Below the pieces are notes generated by a model that did no database searches, was not told the DNA's origin, and saw only the letters and a list, made by a program, of their open reading frames with translations. Source: CAZFUY01 sp964522445 (GTDB lineage Bacteria > Pseudomonadota > Gammaproteobacteria > SZUA-229). From it: a stretch of DNA of 64,000 nt. Both the position numbers and the translations under genes were made by a program. Below, in pieces: positions 35,996 to 44,577 of this stretch. How positions within the stretch are numbered: the stretch's first letter is position 1; each line of letters opens with the position of its first letter. Where the stretch lies: assembly GCA_964522445.1 (NCBI GenBank), contig CAZFUY010000003.1:3305-67304 (forward strand), given 5' to 3'.

Positions 35996-36271
35996 TTATT
36001 CCAGTCCAAAATTCTCATGTTCTTCACCGCCTGTTCTATATTCCAGATCCTTGGCTTTTTCAATAGCGCGTAACAGGTGCATGCGCTCCTGTTCTGACAT
36101 GCCGTGATTCATAAATCGATCTGCAACTTTTAATACTTCAAGCAGATAGCCAATACGGTAATGATGATTGAGTAAACTCTTGGCTAAATAACTATCGTCA
36201 TTATTTTCTTCTTTCATTTTTGCAGCTGTTTGTAATGCAATTTTAAGTTCTAATTCTGTAGGTTTGCTCAT
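35996..36271 (-). CDS. Small conserved-looking helical protein, unknown function
   Basis: 91 residues, highly charged, no membrane segment or signal. The pattern (ELKIALQTAAKMKEENND, LAKSLLNHHYRIGYLLEVL, MHLLRAIEKAKDLE) predicts helices. I do not recognise the family. It lies alone, convergent to ggt and divergent from mog. Confidence 0.7.
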   Translation of the reverse strand: MSKPTELELKIALQTAAKMKEENNDDSYLAKSLLNHHYRIGYLLEVLKVADRFMNHGMSEQERMHLLRAIEKAKDLEYRTGGEEHENFGLE

Positions 36272-36373
36272 TGTTTTATCTCCATGATTTTAATTTAGCA
36301 TAAAATTAAAACTTTGCATGTGAATTTATGGAGAGAGTATAATCTTTAAATGTTTTAATAAAGCGAGTAATGC

Positions 36374-36907
36374 ATGTCAGTAATTAATATAGGTATAGTG
36401 ACCGCATCGGATCGAGCCAGTGCCGGTGTTTATGAAGATCTATCCGGTCAGGCAATAATTGATACGCTAAAAGATTATTTAATATCTGAGTGGCAGCCGG
36501 TTTATCGTGTTATTCCAGATGACCAGCATGTAGTTGAAGAAGCTCTCATTGAACTGGCTGATAAAGAGGATTGCTGTCTTATTGTTACTACAGGGGGGAC
36601 TGGGCCAGCGCCGCGAGATTTAGTTCCTGAAGCAACAGAAAAGGTATGTAATAAAATGATGCCAGGTTTTGGTGAATTAATGAGGCAGGTTAGTTTGCAA
36701 TATGTGCCTACGGCCATTTTGTCTCGGCAAACAGCAGGTATTCGTAATAAATCATTAATTATTAATTTGCCAGGAAAACCCAAATCGATTCGTGAATGTC
36801 TCGATGCTGTATTTCCGGCAGTGCCTTATTGTGTTGATTTAATTGAAGGCCCTTTTCTGGAAACGAATGAAGATGTTATTAAAGCATTCAGGCCTAAAGC
36901 AAAATAA
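36374..36907 (+). CDS. mog: Molybdopterin adenylyltransferase
   Basis: Adenylates molybdopterin before molybdenum insertion. 177 residues: IGIVTASDRASAGVYEDLSG, TTGGTGPAPRDLVPEAT, MPGFGELMRQVSLQYVPTAILSRQ and INLPGKPKSIRECL closely follow E. coli Mog, with the Mog-type insertion before VPYCVDLIEGP. No other moa/moe gene is in the window. Confidence 0.94.
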   Translation: MSVINIGIVTASDRASAGVYEDLSGQAIIDTLKDYLISEWQPVYRVIPDDQHVVEEALIELADKEDCCLIVTTGGTGPAPRDLVPEATEKVCNKMMPGFGELMRQVSLQYVPTAILSRQTAGIRNKSLIINLPGKPKSIRECLDAVFPAVPYCVDLIEGPFLETNEDVIKAFRPKAK

Positions 36908-36917
36908 TGCAATAGAT

Positions 36918-37184
36918 TTATTCCATAATTAAAAAAGGACAGCTATCTCGACCATATTGTTTATTAGGTGAGTACCAGAATACTCGATTAATTATTTTTC
37001 TGCCGGTGAAATATTTGCAATGCAAAGTTGGCTGTCTGTGTCTTCCCAGATCGCCATATTCGTCAACAAAATAATGCTGTCCTGGAATAGCTAAAACTTC
37101 AGAAAACATAACCTTTGAGTCGGTTACCAGTAGAGCTATGATAGCAATCACTGCAATGGTGATAAAAGAAGAAATAAGTTTCAT
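36918..37184 (-). CDS. Small membrane-anchored or exported protein, unknown function
   Basis: 88 residues with one N-terminal hydrophobic segment (ISSFITIAVIAIIALLV), then a basic and aromatic periplasmic part with two cysteines (LHCKYFTGRKIINRVFW, DSCPF). The Shine-Dalgarno sequence is weak. It is convergent to mog with 10 nt between stops. No family recognised; a real gene is likely but not certain. Confidence 0.55.
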   Translation of the reverse strand: MKLISSFITIAVIAIIALLVTDSKVMFSEVLAIPGQHYFVDEYGDLGRHRQPTLHCKYFTGRKIINRVFWYSPNKQYGRDSCPFLIME

Positions 37185-37382
37185 TAGTTGCTCGCTTATT
37201 TAAACCTGGATTAAAGGGTTAGATGAGTAATATTCATCTAATTATATATTTAATAGTATTCAGATACTAATTGCCTCTGAATGAAGGTAAGTTCTTTGTT
37301 TCTCTTTTTGTAAAAATAAGAAAACATAACTGGATGCTGTGAGTGTCGTTGCGTGACACCCGTTATTTTTAATAATTAAGTG

Positions 37383-37811
37383 TTATTTGGATAATGCAAT
37401 AACTTCTTGCTCCAGTTTGTCTAAGTATTTAACAACTTCCTTTGAATGGCCTTTGAGTATGGGGAATATATTTCTGGCCTCCATAAGGTTTTTTTCATTT
37501 TGTTTTTTGGAGCGGCCAAAAAGTTTTGACAGAAATGAAACATTTGTTTCTTCAAATAGTAATTTAAAAATTCTTGCGTATGTAGAGTGCAAATTAAAGT
37601 GAGGTTGTTCAATAGCTTTAAAAGAAGGTAGGCTTTTCAGGTTTTGGCCTTCGCCATAATACCATTTACCAAATATACATTCAGTTCCGTTAATGGGGAC
37701 CTGGTCTTTTTCAAGTGGTATGCCATGAATTAATGCATCTGCTTTCATTACCCAGCTTAGATGCGCCTGTTTGGCTGCCCTGATTCTTTTGATGATCTCG
37801 CTCTTATCCAT
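37383..37811 (-). CDS. Stand-alone CZB zinc-binding domain protein
   Basis: 142 residues. The chemoreceptor zinc-binding signature is complete: His17 (AHLSWVMKAD), Cys45 in CIFGKWYYGEG, and His71/His75 (PHFNLHSTY) are the expected Zn ligands. The domain is usually the cytoplasmic tail of a chemoreceptor or diguanylate cyclase, where it senses zinc or hypochlorous acid. Here it stands alone with a helical C-terminal tail and no signalling partner nearby. Confidence 0.88.
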   Translation of the reverse strand: MDKSEIIKRIRAAKQAHLSWVMKADALIHGIPLEKDQVPINGTECIFGKWYYGEGQNLKSLPSFKAIEQPHFNLHSTYARIFKLLFEETNVSFLSKLFGRSKKQNEKNLMEARNIFPILKGHSKEVVKYLDKLEQEVIALSK

Positions 37812-38115
37812 TAAAAACTCCCAATCATTATTGTTGTTTTGCTACAAATAACATAATAACTATCCAGTGTGGATGTATATTCAGATTAACTCTTATTAAT
37901 TAAATTAAGATATCCTGTAAGACCAGATTGCTGGTTCTTATATCATGGATGGTTTACTGCTTATATTAGAAAGTAGGCTTGAAAAATTTTGGCATACATC
38001 TGGCAAAATTGTAAGAGGCATGTTGTATTTTTTTAAAAAATCCACAGGAAAATAACTTTTTAAATATCTCTAAAGAATAAAATAGAGTATGGGGGGCATG
38101 TTGTTTGTTTTTAAG
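37812..38115. other. Intergenic region without a supported gene
   Basis: 304 bp, AT-rich. A 36-codon frame at 37945-38055 on the plus strand has no ribosome-binding site and no recognisable features. I saw no terminator-grade hairpin and no repeat shared with the other families. Confidence 0.5.
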
Positions 38116-38781
38116 TTATTTCAGAATAAAGGTGAATTCTTTATTCTCTTTCCAGCCACGTTTTGTAAGTGGGTTACTGGTGGCGTATTTTGTAAATTCA
38201 TAATCAATGTAGCGGTAATGTAAATGCTCATCACGGCCTTTAGGAATGCCCAGACGAGTTGTTTGAATTGCTTTACTCACTTTTATGCCTGTATCATCAA
38301 AATAGAAACACTGTTTATCAAACTGTTGTTGATCCCAGTCGTTAACTTTTAGAGCCAGTGACTGGCATAATAAAGTTTGCCCGCTGCATAATTTTTCCTC
38401 TGAGCGTTTTTTGCCAGAAGCTAATGGATTAAGTGATTGCATAATTTGAATAGCATCTGAATGAGTTAACTTATCACTAAAAGCAATGGCTGATTTTATT
38501 AATACGGCACAGCCTTCACCCTGTGTGCTGACATTTAATGAATCTTTTCCTCTGGCATAATACATATAAATTGTACCTGCGGGCATAAACAGTGCTTTTC
38601 GTTTATTAGTAAAACCCAGCGATGCATGGCTGCCCTTATCATTCAGGTAATAGGCTTCGGTTTCAATAATTCTGGCAGTCAGCCAATTGCCCTGATAATT
38701 TCTACGGATAATTTTCCCCAATAAATTGCGGGCGACTGTGCAGGCATCGTGATTAAAAAAAGATTTTTTTAGTATGCTCAT
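38116..38781 (-). CDS. DNA-3-methyladenine glycosylase (AAG/MPG family)
   Basis: Base-excision enzyme that removes alkylated purines. 221 residues with the family landmarks ARNLLGKIIRR, ARIIETEAYYLNDKGSHAS, KALFMPAGTIYMYYARG and LNVSTQGEGCAVLI. The catalytic Glu is in ETEAY. The family is better known from eukaryotes and Gram-positives but is widespread in bacteria. Transcribed alone. Confidence 0.93.
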   Translation of the reverse strand: MSILKKSFFNHDACTVARNLLGKIIRRNYQGNWLTARIIETEAYYLNDKGSHASLGFTNKRKALFMPAGTIYMYYARGKDSLNVSTQGEGCAVLIKSAIAFSDKLTHSDAIQIMQSLNPLASGKKRSEEKLCSGQTLLCQSLALKVNDWDQQQFDKQCFYFDDTGIKVSKAIQTTRLGIPKGRDEHLHYRYIDYEFTKYATSNPLTKRGWKENKEFTFILK

Positions 38782-38838
38782 GATTTATATAGATATTATT
38801 TTAATTTAACTTTAATTGTTGGCTTGTGTAAAAAGATG

Positions 38839-38875
38839 ATAGGTTTTTTCTATCAAAGCGATTGAAATTACTTAA
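38839..38875 (+). promoter_or_regulatory. Possible OxyR-type site before the peroxiredoxin gene
   Basis: ATAG-N7-CTAT (38839-38853) matches one OxyR half-site pair. Seven bases on, ATTG-N7-TTAA is a poor second half. It ends about 21 bp upstream of the putative -35 at 38897. Only the first half is convincing. Confidence 0.35.
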
Positions 38876-38896
38876 GTTATAAATGCGTGTTTTGGC

Positions 38897-38924
38897 TTGT
38901 ATTTTTACTGAATAACCTTATCTT
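38897..38924 (+). promoter_or_regulatory. Putative sigma-70 promoter of the peroxiredoxin gene
   Basis: TTGTAT (38897-38902), a 16-nt spacer and TATCTT (38919-38924). Each hexamer matches four of six consensus bases. It would give a leader of about 75 nt. Confidence 0.4.
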
Positions 38925-39005
38925 AGCGTCTCTATTAGATAAATTTTACGGGATATAGAAAACTTTCTTATTTCCCTCCTCGCTAAATTATATAAGGAGT
39001 ATGCA

Positions 39006-39611
39006 ATGAGTGTACTAGTTGGTCGTGAAGCACCTGATTTTACTGCAGCAGCAGTTCTGGGTAATGGCGAAATTGTTGAAGATTTTAATTTGAAAAATGC
39101 AACAAGTGGTAAGTATGCAGTTATCTTCTTTTATCCTCTTGATTTTACTTTTGTGTGCCCATCTGAGTTGATTGCTTTTGATCACCGTCTGGAAGAATTT
39201 AAAAAACGCAATGTGGAAGTGATCGGTGTCTCTATTGATTCACATTTTGCACATAACGCATGGCGTAACACACCTATCAATGAGGGTGGAATTGGTCAGG
39301 TTGGTTATACGCTGGTTGCCGATATGACACACAGTATCTGTAAAGATTATGATGTAGAAACACCTGATGGTGCTGTGGCTTTCCGTGGTTCATTCCTTAT
39401 TGACAAAGACAGTATGGTTCGTCATCAGGTTGTAAATGATCTGCCTTTAGGTCGTAATATTGATGAAATGTTACGTATGATTGACGCATTACAGTTCACT
39501 GAAGAGCATGGGGAAGTTTGCCCTGCAGGTTGGAGCCAGGGTGATAAAGGTATGAATGCTTCACCTGATGGTGTTGCTGAATATCTATCTGCTGAAGCAG
39601 ATAAGCTTTAA
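39006..39611 (+). CDS. Typical 2-Cys peroxiredoxin (AhpC/TSA family)
   Basis: Reduces hydrogen peroxide and organic peroxides in the cytoplasm. 201 residues; peroxidatic Cys51 in YPLDFTFVCPSEL and the resolving cysteine in EVCPAGW near residue 172. The C-terminal arm ends in a YL-containing segment. The ATG is preceded by AAGGAG. It is monocistronic; no ahpF or thioredoxin partner is adjacent. Confidence 0.95.
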   Translation: MSVLVGREAPDFTAAAVLGNGEIVEDFNLKNATSGKYAVIFFYPLDFTFVCPSELIAFDHRLEEFKKRNVEVIGVSIDSHFAHNAWRNTPINEGGIGQVGYTLVADMTHSICKDYDVETPDGAVAFRGSFLIDKDSMVRHQVVNDLPLGRNIDEMLRMIDALQFTEEHGEVCPAGWSQGDKGMNASPDGVAEYLSAEADKL

Positions 39612-39703
39612 GTTATAAATCGTAAGTCATGGGTCAGTTGGCCTTTGGCTTACGCTTCTTAATGGTTTTTATCTAAAGCCATTTTCTGTCTTTTTCTATC
39701 TTT

Positions 39704-39871
39704 TTACCATTTCATAGTTTCAGAAACATCATCAAAGAAGCTATTAGAATATTGCTTGTTTGGGTCGTAATATATATTAAATAAAACCAGCCCTACTATG
39801 ACAAGTATCCAGAAGGTAGCGGCAACAATTCTCCCTAAGCTTTTACGCAGGCTGTTTTTTCTTTTTTTCAT
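39704..39871 (-). CDS. Small single-span membrane protein (55 residues)
   Basis: Reads MKKRKNSLRKSLGRIVAATF then WILVIVGLVLFNIYYDP and ends ETMKW. A strongly basic cytoplasmic start, one transmembrane helix at about 15-34 and a short acidic outer tail are typical of real small membrane proteins. There is no strong Shine-Dalgarno sequence. It occupies the otherwise empty 39612-39994 gap. No family recognised; calling it a gene is an inference from composition. Confidence 0.45.
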   Translation of the reverse strand: MKKRKNSLRKSLGRIVAATFWILVIVGLVLFNIYYDPNKQYSNSFFDDVSETMKW

Positions 39872-39994
39872 TATATTTATATTATTCTTACTGGTTTAAC
39901 TAAGCCTATGTTAAATACCAGTAAATTCAAGTGATTAGCCGATATTTCGCAGTGTTAGCTGTGAAATATCGGATTCTTAAGGTGTGTAGCTGAT

Positions 39995-40684
39995 TTAAAG
40001 CGTGTTATGCCAGGGCTTATTCTGCTGGTAGTTTTCCAGTCGCTGTTTGAATCGCTGCATGCGTGAGGCATCTTTGTCGTCAGTGGGCAATAGCGCAATG
40101 GCATGTTGCTGGATCTGAGTGGCCTGTTTAAACTGCCCAGTTTCTGCGTAGGCCGCAGCTAATGTGTCCAGTAATTCGGGGCTGGATTTTTCCTGCTCAT
40201 TAAGCAGGCTTTGAGTAATTTGTACGGCTTTTTTACCATTGCGTTCTTTGGCAAGCGGGCAGGTAGAGAGTACCCAGGCAAGGTTACTCTGTGCTCGTTT
40301 AAAGGCATAATTATCTGGCTCTATCTGATTAAACCAGTATTTTGCCTGTTTGCAATTTTTCTCGGTGCCCAGTCCATTGGTATAAATTATACCCAGTTGA
40401 TTTTGTGAATCAGCATGCTGTTGTCTGGCTGCGCGTTGCAACCATTCTATTGCTCTGGAATAATCCTGATTAACACCTTGCCCCCTAAGGTAAAGTCTGG
40501 CAAGTGTATATTGAGCCTCTGCCCGACCAGAACTAGCTAAAGATGTTATTAGCATAATGGTGTTTTTTGAAGTGCGGATGTCTGGGTTTGCTTTTGATAA
40601 AGCGGGAAAAGAGCCAGAGCCTGTAAGCAGAAAAATGCCGCATAAAATTGAAATATGGGGGGATGAGCTACGTTTAATATCCAT
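39995..40684 (-). CDS. Sel1/TPR repeat protein, exported
   Basis: 229 residues from ATG 40682-40684, chosen for the good AGGAGAGG ribosome-binding site just upstream; an in-frame start at 40708 would bury that site. A hydrophobic stretch at about 10-25 looks like a signal peptide. Two Sel1-type repeats follow (AQYTLARLYLRGQGVNQDYS and SQNQLGIIYTNGLGTEKNCK), then a TPR-like tail (LLDTLAAAYAETGQFKQA). Likely a periplasmic scaffold; partner unknown. Confidence 0.8.
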   Translation of the reverse strand: MDIKRSSSPHISILCGIFLLTGSGSFPALSKANPDIRTSKNTIMLITSLASSGRAEAQYTLARLYLRGQGVNQDYSRAIEWLQRAARQQHADSQNQLGIIYTNGLGTEKNCKQAKYWFNQIEPDNYAFKRAQSNLAWVLSTCPLAKERNGKKAVQITQSLLNEQEKSSPELLDTLAAAYAETGQFKQATQIQQHAIALLPTDDKDASRMQRFKQRLENYQQNKPWHNTL

Positions 40685-40796
40685 AATGACCTCTCCTGTT
40701 TTGTCCATGGTCGTATCAATGCTGAAGCTGGGTGCGTGCCCTGGCTAATATCCAGTCAATTAAGTTTAGTATAAAAAACTCAATCTATAATAATAC

Positions 40797-41612
40797 TTAT
40801 GACTGGCAAGCAGAACAATAGTAAGTTGATCTTTGTTGCTGCTTGATTTGCCTGACAGGTTGGCCACATCTGGGGCAGGGTTTAGTGGCTTTGCCATAAA
40901 CATTCAGGCTTTGCTGGAAATAACCGGGCTTGCCATCTTGTTGTGTAAAGTCGCGTAGTGTTGTGCCTCCCTGCTTAATGGCTTTTGATAAAACACTTTT
41001 TATACTATCTACAAGCAACTGGTAGCGTTTGAGAGAAATACGATTTGCCTGACGTTTGGGGTTAATGCCCGCCAGAAATAAAGATTCACAGGCATATATA
41101 TTGCCAACGCCAACAACGATATGACTATTCATAATTAATGCTTTAATAGCAATTTTTCGTTTGCGTGAAATATCAAATAAATATTGTCCATCGAATATAT
41201 TGTTTAGTGGTTCTGGGCCTAATGATTTGATTAGCTTATGTTGATACGGATCTTTCTTTGTCCATAATACAGCGCCAAAGCGTCTGGGGTCTCTTAATCT
41301 GAGTATTTTATTATTGGTGAAACAGATATCAATATGATCATGTTTTTCTGCGGCTTCTTTTTTATTAGAGATGCGCAAACTGCCCGACATGCCTAAATGA
41401 ATAATAACTGTGCCTGCTTTTGTGCCTAATAAAATATATTTTGCCCGCCGTTCGACTGTATCAATGGTTTGGTTAATTAATTCTTTTTTTAGTCTGTCGG
41501 GGATGGGCCAGCGTAGTTTCTTCTGTCGTATAATTACATCTGTTACGCGCTGATTTTTTATGTGGGGTTCTATGCCTCGGCAACTGGTTTCGACTTCGGG
41601 TAATTCTGGCAT
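40797..41612 (-). CDS. mutM: Formamidopyrimidine-DNA glycosylase
   Basis: Removes 8-oxoguanine and formamidopyrimidines and nicks the site. 271 residues: N-terminal MPELPEVETSCRGIEPHI with Pro2 and Glu3, the catalytic Lys in HLGMSGSLRI, a helix-two-turn-helix near GVGNIYACESLF and the C-terminal zinc finger CPRCGQPV...YYCSACQS. It starts 12 nt after the DUF4340 gene, so it may be the last gene of that operon. Confidence 0.96.
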   Translation of the reverse strand: MPELPEVETSCRGIEPHIKNQRVTDVIIRQKKLRWPIPDRLKKELINQTIDTVERRAKYILLGTKAGTVIIHLGMSGSLRISNKKEAAEKHDHIDICFTNNKILRLRDPRRFGAVLWTKKDPYQHKLIKSLGPEPLNNIFDGQYLFDISRKRKIAIKALIMNSHIVVGVGNIYACESLFLAGINPKRQANRISLKRYQLLVDSIKSVLSKAIKQGGTTLRDFTQQDGKPGYFQQSLNVYGKATKPCPRCGQPVRQIKQQQRSTYYCSACQS

Positions 41613-41624
41613 TTATTTAACTTT

Positions 41625-42458
41625 TTAGTGTGGCTGAATAGATAATAGTTTATCTTTATTAGAAATATCCAGATGATACTCAATGTCTAATTCAGGGCGA
41701 GCCAGAATAAGCCACGGTTCATTGTCGGTAATTTTAAAAGAAATAACTTTATTATTCTCTACGGTAATATCAATCTGTCCTAGATTTTTTCTAGGCATAT
41801 AAGCATGTACAGCAAATGCTTTAGCAAATTTCCAGTTTTGTAATAGATTTTGAATATTGTCTGCGCTAGCAATATTTTCAGGTTTGGTCTTCCATATATT
41901 ATTGCTGTCTTTAAAAACTGTTAACTCGGGTAATGTTATTTTCTGGATGTTGTCTGTTTCAGAAAGAAGGGCTAAATCCACAAAGCTGGTTGGCTGAGAA
42001 CTAATTAATGGGTAAAGAGTGTCATCAATTAAAAATAAATTTTCTCCAGATTTTAAATAGCGTCGGTGATTAACCGGGTTGGATTTTCCAAATTCAATTA
42101 AGGTATTGTTAAATATAATACTGGCTCTGGGCTTATCAAGACCAAATGTTTTTAGATCAAGGTTTTTAGTGCTGTAGATGTTATCACTTTCTATTTCAAC
42201 AAGATTTAGCAGACTATTTATTCTGAAACTGTGTGCGCGTGTAGCATGAGGTGATTTCATAAACCATTTATTGCCTTTCCTGGTCAGAATAATGTTCTCA
42301 GTTTTTCGTGGTATAGTTATTTTATTAATATCTGTTTTATTTAAAGATGTTATTTTCTGTTTTGTGTTTTCATTGTTTTCCGAGCTTAAAAAAATAAAGC
42401 CAGACAGTGCTATTAAAAAAGCCAGAAGTCCTAAATTAAGAATAAATCGAGATTGCAT
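41625..42458 (-). CDS. DUF4340 domain protein of a Gld-like ABC transporter operon
   Basis: 277 residues: one N-terminal transmembrane segment (LNLGLLAFLIALSGFIFL) and a periplasmic beta-rich region typical of DUF4340 (TIPRKTENIILTRKGNKWFM, INSLLNLVEIESDNIYS, ASIIFNNTLIEFG). It shares one base with the gldG-like gene. DUF4340 proteins regularly accompany GldA/F/G-like transporters; the function is unknown. Confidence 0.88.
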   Translation of the reverse strand: MQSRFILNLGLLAFLIALSGFIFLSSENNENTKQKITSLNKTDINKITIPRKTENIILTRKGNKWFMKSPHATRAHSFRINSLLNLVEIESDNIYSTKNLDLKTFGLDKPRASIIFNNTLIEFGKSNPVNHRRYLKSGENLFLIDDTLYPLISSQPTSFVDLALLSETDNIQKITLPELTVFKDSNNIWKTKPENIASADNIQNLLQNWKFAKAFAVHAYMPRKNLGQIDITVENNKVISFKITDNEPWLILARPELDIEYHLDISNKDKLLSIQPH

Positions 42459-43822
42459 TATTGTTTGCGACGTTTAAGCCAGATGCCTATGCCTGTGCCG
42501 AGTAAAGCCAGAGGAATAATTACTAAAAATCCAAAGCCAATAATAGCAATTTTTGTATCATTCATATTGAGTTGCAGATCGGGGGCATTTTTAGGAGTAA
42601 TTGAGATAAGCTTATCATCTTCGCTAAGCCAGTTTATGGTGTTAAGTGCAAAAGTAAGATTTGCACCCTGACCAATATTATTGTTTGATAAGAAATCACT
42701 ATCGCCAATAATTACAATTCGCTGTTTTTTTGTGCTGTTTTTATCTGTGACTTGTCGTTCAAGAGCGATGCCTATGCTGAGAGGGCCTTTGGTGTCTCCT
42801 TTATCTCTTTCGAAATTAACATCAAGAATAAAACCATCTGTTTCAGACCAGCTTGTTTTCTGGGTTAATAGTAAAGGCGTGACTTTCCATTTGCTATCTT
42901 TGTTTGCTGATAAAGCTGATGCAGTAACAAACAATGTGAAATATTTCATTTTCTCAGTTATAGGGTGTAACTTGTATTCCAGTATGGGCAACACAGCCGG
43001 ATGGCTTAAGCCCAGTACCTGTCTTAAGTTTTTGTCGTTATCGACAACAACACCATGGGTAAAACTTATTTGTAGAAAATCAGCAATGGGTTTTAGTTCG
43101 CTGGCTACTCCAGGGTCCTGTAACCATAACAGGTTGCCACCCTTTTCAAGGTGATTTTTTATTTTATCTATTTCGCCTGCCAGAATTTTATTGCTGGCAG
43201 GTGTGATTAATAAAGTGGTGGAAGTATTATCTAGTTTATCTTTTAAAAGGTTTATTGTATGAGGCTCAATACCCTGCTTGAGTAATTTACTGGCTAATGT
43301 GTTGTAGCCAATTACAGTTGTATTGGATGGATCTCTTTCGCCATGACCCTGTAAGAAAAGTAGCTGGGGTTTTCTGTTCCGGCTTAGTCTTAGCAGTGCA
43401 TTGCTAATATTTTGCTCGCTTAATGAGTCAATAATTTCTGTTTTGTTATTGTAGTTAATAACAGTTTGCCCATATTTTTTAATTCTGTCTGCCTTGGTTA
43501 GTTCAAGTGCCAGATCAGGGTTAACAAGCTGAAATTGTAAATCATCTTTATGGTATTGATAGCGAGTAAGTATTTCTGTAACTGCTTTTTGCAGGGATGG
43601 ATCATCTGTTTGATAACTGCGAATGGTGATCGGGCCAGTTATAGTTTTTAGAAGCTTTATTGTATCACTGCTTAAAGAGTTTCGATTGCCTGCTGTCCAG
43701 TCACTACGAATATTATATTTTACGCTAATCCAGGCAAGTGCAGAAATTATTGTTATAAACAATAAAATAAAAATAAGGTATTGAATGCGATACTGTAATC
43801 TGGATTTTTGTGTAACGTGCAT
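42458..43822 (-). CDS. GldG-like periplasmic/membrane component of ABC transporter
   Basis: 454 residues: an N-terminal TM helix (IQYLIFILLFITIISALAW), a large periplasmic region with RNSLSSDTIKLLKTITGPIT (the GldG-type start), FLQGHGERD and a closing TM helix followed by WLKRRKQ. This matches COG3225. The gene lies 2 nt after the permease gene. The substrate is unknown; gliding itself is not implied. Confidence 0.9.
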   Translation of the reverse strand: MHVTQKSRLQYRIQYLIFILLFITIISALAWISVKYNIRSDWTAGNRNSLSSDTIKLLKTITGPITIRSYQTDDPSLQKAVTEILTRYQYHKDDLQFQLVNPDLALELTKADRIKKYGQTVINYNNKTEIIDSLSEQNISNALLRLSRNRKPQLLFLQGHGERDPSNTTVIGYNTLASKLLKQGIEPHTINLLKDKLDNTSTTLLITPASNKILAGEIDKIKNHLEKGGNLLWLQDPGVASELKPIADFLQISFTHGVVVDNDKNLRQVLGLSHPAVLPILEYKLHPITEKMKYFTLFVTASALSANKDSKWKVTPLLLTQKTSWSETDGFILDVNFERDKGDTKGPLSIGIALERQVTDKNSTKKQRIVIIGDSDFLSNNNIGQGANLTFALNTINWLSEDDKLISITPKNAPDLQLNMNDTKIAIIGFGFLVIIPLALLGTGIGIWLKRRKQ

Positions 43823-43824
43823 GG

Positions 43825-44577
43825 TTATTTCTGTAAGCGTTGAGCATCCATATGATGAATGCTTAATACAATAAAGGTGATTATAAATAGCAGGTAGTAA
43901 ACAATATCGCTGCTATTAACAATGCCGCGTAACATGGGGATGTTATGTTTAAGTAAAGACATATATGTAAAAAAACTACCGCCTTCATTGCTGCCATTTC
44001 CTGCTGCGTCAATAATCCATAACATAATCAGCAACCCAAAAGTGCTGATAGCAGCAACAGTCGGGTTAGTGGTAAGTGATGATAAATAAAGCCCCGCGGC
44101 TGCAAATGAAGCCAGTAATAGAATTTCAGCTAATATGCCTGCAGCCAGTTTTCCCATATCTAAATCAGTGCCCATAAGTAAAGACAAAGGCATTAAACTT
44201 ATCATCGCAATAAGTAATAAAAGAAAAAATAGAATGCCTAAATATTTTCCTAAAACAATTTCAGTCATAGAGACAGGTGATGATAACAAAAGATGCAATG
44301 TGCCGCTGCGGCGTTCTTCACTAAGCAGACGCATGGTTAATAATGGGCAGATCATAAGTAAAAAAATACTTGCTGTACTAAATAAGGGTGCAACAACAAG
44401 ATCGGTAACGCCAGGTGCATGAGTAATATTTATTAGTTGCGGTTGTAGTTCAAAAAAAGTTTCCATTTGAACAAAGAAAACCCACGCCAGCACAAACTGC
44501 ATAACAGCTAAAATTGCCCATGCCAGAGGTGATAAAAACAGGCTGCGTAATTCACGTAAAGCAATATGTAAAATCAT
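43825..44577 (-). CDS. ABC-2 type permease (GldF-like)
   Basis: 250 residues with six predicted membrane helices. Features: an N-terminal RELRSLFLSPLAWAILAVMQ, MRLLSEERRSGTLHLLLSSPVSMTEIVLGKY (the canonical ABC-2 coupling region) and IDAAGNGSNEG. It overlaps the ATPase gene by 4 nt. Confidence 0.93.
   Translation of the reverse strand: MILHIALRELRSLFLSPLAWAILAVMQFVLAWVFFVQMETFFELQPQLINITHAPGVTDLVVAPLFSTASIFLLMICPLLTMRLLSEERRSGTLHLLLSSPVSMTEIVLGKYLGILFFLLLLIAMISLMPLSLLMGTDLDMGKLAAGILAEILLLASFAAAGLYLSSLTTNPTVAAISTFGLLIMLWIIDAAGNGSNEGGSFFTYMSLLKHNIPMLRGIVNSSDIVYYLLFIITFIVLSIHHMDAQRLQK

Noticed and set aside
37945..38055. 36-codon frame MDGLLLILESRLEKFW...
   Set aside because: No ribosome-binding site and no feature beyond chance in AT-rich DNA.
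42681..43154. 157-codon plus-strand frame inside the gldG-like gene
   Set aside because: Antisense shadow of a recognisable protein in a tight operon; no similarity to known proteins.
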